This document shows, piece by piece, positions 60,430 to 64,000 of a DNA stretch of 64,000 bases. Location of the stretch: positions 13,471,680 to 13,535,679 of the forward strand of contig CM037838.1 of assembly GCA_021234535.1 (NCBI GenBank). The letters run 5' to 3'. Origin of the DNA: Stichopus chloronotus (lineage: Eukaryota; Echinodermata; Holothuroidea; Aspidochirotida; Stichopodidae). Made by a program: the position numbers and the translations under genes. The notes under the pieces are model-generated. The model made no database searches, was not told where the DNA came from, and saw only the letters and a program-made list of their open reading frames with translations. Position 1 is the first letter of the stretch; the number at the start of each line of letters is the position of its first letter.

Positions 60430-63400
60430 TCGAAGTTCGATTTTGACCAAAATATGAGATTTTGATAAGGGTATAGTCATAATGGAATATTGATTGAGGC
60501 AAATTGAGAAACTATTTTATGAGGACCAAAGGGTTGACATCCTTAATCAAGAAAAAGAAATACATATTTCAAGACACATCTGATTTTGTCTTATGATAAT
60601 TATTTTTGACGTATTCTAAAATGAAAAGGTGAAACGTAATGAATAGTAGAATCTTTTACGTGACAACGATGTTGGAGTTATTGTCATATTTAAATAATCT
60701 TGATGACATAATAAACTAGGTGTTAGTCATTTTATAGGTAATTCACATTAGGTCTTCAAGTTGTTACATTCTGGTCTTACCAAAATTACACTCTTCAATT
60801 CATTCAGAAATAAAAATAATCTTTGACTATGTCCTTCTGTAATTAACCTTGCAAAAGGAACAAATAATCATCCGTAGCCTCCTTAGTTAACATACCATGA
60901 ACAGAACCGGTCTATGTTTTCATATCGGTATCATTAAAATTGACCTGTTTAATGTGATTCATAACTAAGAAATACTAAGAAAAGAAATAACTAAAAATAA
61001 AGTTATATCAAATGGAATCGGTCATTTCTCAATGTAGCAGATTTTGGCCAACATGCGACATTTTAATAAAGCTATAGCCTTACGTTTTGGTCAATTTCAG
61101 CCAAATCGTCGATATTTTCAATCGTTACCACAAATGTAAAGTACTTTAAAATGTAGTTGACAGAAAAAAAGCAATTTATCAAGATTCAAGGATAAAATAG
61201 ACAGTCATGGATATTTATCAACTTGTAACATTGTGGTTTTCGTGTAATATTTGTCAAATTTACACTCTTCAATTTTTTTCATAAATGAAAACAATCATTG
61301 GTCTCTCCCTTTGCTTTTGACAATCCGTTATGTGAAACAAAAAAAACCTCCGTAGTGTCCTTTGTTAACACAAAATTAAACAAAAACGTTTATGATTTCA
61401 TATAAAAAAAATTAATATTTACTTGTTGAACATAAAGTGTTAAAATAAGCAAAACAGTTGAGAAAAAAACCAAAAAGGCCTCCAATACAGTAATATCACA
61501 TCGAATTGATCATTTCTCCAGAAAAGTATTCATCAAATTGTAACATTGTGGTTTTCTTGTTATATTTGTCAAATTTACACTCTTCAATTTTTTCATCATT
61601 AAAATAATCAGTGGATTCTCTCTTTGCTTGTGACAATCCGTTATGTGGAACATGGAAACATCCGTAGTCTCATGTCTTAACACACCATGTTCCAAAAACG
61701 TCAATGATTTCATATCAATATTATCAAAGTTTACCTGTTTAATATAAAGCTTTAAACTAAACAAAACAGATTAAAAACAAAATGATCACCCTTTCTCCTA
61801 TATCCTGCTAAGTTCATGATATCGAGTAAGTTTAAGGTGAATCCGGCTTATGGATAAATATGACATTTGAAAGCTATTAATAACGTCGTTTAGTATTAAT
61901 GAAGGCTAACATACAGTAGTATCACATTGAATCGGTCATTTCTCAACGCTGACAGAAAGATATAAAAAATAGAACAACCTCGAAAATGTAGCAGATTTTA
62001 CCAAAAATATGACAATTTGATAAGGCTATAGCCTTACGTTTTTTTTTAAATTTCAGCCAAATCGTCGATTGTTTCAATCGTTACCAGAAAAGTGTCTATT
62101 TTTTAAATAAATCTTCTCATTCAATAAAAAACACTTTTTAGCCCGAAATCGTCCTTCTTTTGATAGAAAGATTATTTATGATCTCATAATTTTGATAGTC
62201 CTTCCAAAAATAAAGTACTGGAAAATGCAGCTGACATAAATAAAAATTGTTATTGCTCAAGATTCCAGGATTAAATAAAGCAGTCATGAATATTCATAAC
62301 ATTGTAACATTGTAGTTTTCTTGTTATATTTGTCAAATTTACACTGGTGAATTTTTTCATATTAAAAAAACTGATTAGCCTCTCGCTTTGCTTGTAACAA
62401 TCCGTTATGTGGAATATGCAAACATCCGTAGTCTCAATTCTTAACTCACCATGTACCAAAAACGTCAATGATTTAATGTCAATATTATCAAAGTTTACCT
62501 GTTTAATATAAAGCTTTAAACAAAACAGCTTCAAAAAATCAAACAAAATGATCACCCTTTCTCCTATATCTTGCTAAGTTTATGGTATCGAGTAATTTCA
62601 AGGTCAATCCGACTTATGGATTAATATGACATTTGAAAGCTATGAATGACGTCATTTTTTATTACTAAAGACTCCAATACAGTAATATCACATTGAATCG
62701 GTCATTTCTCAACGCTGACAGAAAGATCTCGAAAATAGAACAAAATCGAAAATGTAGCAGATTTTAACCACAATATGATAATTTGATAAGGCTATAGCCT
62801 TACGTTTTTTTTTTAAATTTCAGCCAAATCATCGATATTTTCAATCGTTACAACAAAAGTGTCTATTTTATAAGTAAAAATTCTCATTCGATAAAAGACA
62901 CTTTGTAGCCCGAAATCGTCCTTCTTTTGATAGAAAGATTATTTATGATCTCATAATTTTGATAGTCCCTCCAAAAACAAAATTCTTGAAAATGCAGTTG
63001 ACAAAAAAAAATTGTTATTTCACAAGATTCCAGGATAAAATAAAGAATTCATAAATATTCATAACATTGTAACATTGAGGGTTTTTTTTTGTTATATATG
63101 TCAAATTTACGAACAAAGTTGCAAATATCCCTAGTCTCAATTCTTAACACACAATGTACTAAAAACGTCAATGATTTAATATCAATATTATCAAGGTTTA
63201 CCTGTTTAACATAACGATTTAAACTACACAAAACAGTTAAAAAAAAAAACAAAATGATCACCATTTCTCCTAGATATTGCTAAGTTCATGATATCTAGGA
63301 ATTTCAAGGTGAATCCGACTTATCGATAAATATGACATTTGAAAGCTATTAATGACGTCATTTATTATTAATAAAGGTTCCAATACAGTAATATCACATT

Positions 63401-64000
63401 GAATCGGTCATTTCTCAACGCTGACAGAAAGATCTAGAAAATAGAACAAAATCGAAAATGTAGCAAGCCAAACTATGACAATTTGATAAGGCTATAGCCT
63501 TACGTTTTTTTGAAATTTCAGCCAAATCGTCGATATTTTCAATCGTTACCACAAATGTGTCTATTTTTTAAATAAACATTCTCATTCAATAAAAGACACT
63601 TTCTAGCCCGAAATCGTCCTTCTTTTGATGGAAAGATTATTTATGATCTCATAATTTTGATAGTCCCTCCAAAAATAAAGTACTTGAAAATGCAGTTGAC
63701 AGAAATAAAATTGTTATTTCTCAAGATTCCAGGATAGAATAAAGCATTAATGAATATTCATAACATTGTAACATTGTAGTTATCTTGTTATACATGTCAA
63801 ATTTGCCCTTGTTAATTTTTTCATATTAAAAAAATGATTGGCTTCGCTTTGCTTGTAACAATCTGTTATGTGTAACATGGAAACTTCCGTAGTCTCATGT
63901 CTTAACACACCATGTTCCAAAAACGTCAATAACTTAATATCAATATTACCAAACTTTATCTGTTTAATTTAAAGCTTTAAATTAAACAAAACAGTTTAAA
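60430..64000 (-). repeat. Diverged edge variant of the satellite, minus orientation
   Basis: Starts as fragments (ATTTTGACCAAAATATGAGATTTTGATAAGG near 60,445). It becomes regular from about 61,020, with ATTCATAACATTGTAACATTG landmarks near 62,290, 63,056 and 63,750. These units differ consistently from the main array: ATTCATAACATTGTAAC in place of ATTCATTAAATTATAAC, AATAAAAGACAC in place of AATGAAAGACCC, and a long T run before AAATTTCAGCC. TGACGTCA is retained at about 62,647 and 63,354. The array continues past the window end. Confidence 0.9.

Overview
This window is eukaryotic, non-genic, AT-rich heterochromatin-like DNA, most likely from a marine invertebrate. That guess rests on the long AT-rich satellite, the L1/Tx1-type LINEs and the many poly-C tracts, and the species is not determinable. 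There are no operons, no rRNA genes and no convincing host protein-coding gene. Nearly everything recognisable is satellite DNA, LINE retrotransposons, a trinucleotide array, or duplicated anonymous sequence.

Layout. (1) 1-27,813 is a tandem array of a roughly 765-bp satellite: plus orientation to about 8,530, minus orientation after that. Inside it is a near-identical palindrome with arms of about 5.7 kb (about 1,510-7,240 and 12,965-18,688) and a 5.7-kb satellite spacer. Each arm carries the same unclassified insertion of about 0.98 kb. (2) About 27,815-33,665 is the left arm of a second, older and more diverged inverted duplication. It contains a dead, 5'-truncated L1-like LINE (28,093-30,479). 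(3) 33,666-36,400 is anonymous. (4) 36,457-41,444 is a decayed L1-like LINE with both ORFs; its 3' end abuts satellite. (5) 41,445-43,497 is minus-strand satellite. (6) 43,534-46,572 is a GAT trinucleotide array with higher-order structure. (7) 46,573-48,975 is anonymous. (8) About 48,975-57,375 is the right arm of the older inverted duplication, split by an almost intact Tx1-like LINE (49,713-55,076). (9) 57,376-60,420 is anonymous, with a diverged direct repeat and one possible exon. (10) 60,430-64,000 is a diverged edge variant of the satellite, minus orientation.

How the parts relate. The two arms of the older duplication each hold one LINE that the other lacks, each LINE has target-site duplications, and each empty site can be read in the opposite arm. 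The order of events is therefore duplication, divergence, then separate insertions. Inside these diverged arms a core of about 0.57 kb, with a tRNA-like segment and a 99-codon ORF, has stayed almost identical and is the most puzzling feature. The satellite monomer carries several perfect palindromes, including a CRE-type TGACGTCA. Such inverted, repeat-dense DNA could yield hairpin transcripts and small RNAs, but that is inference only.
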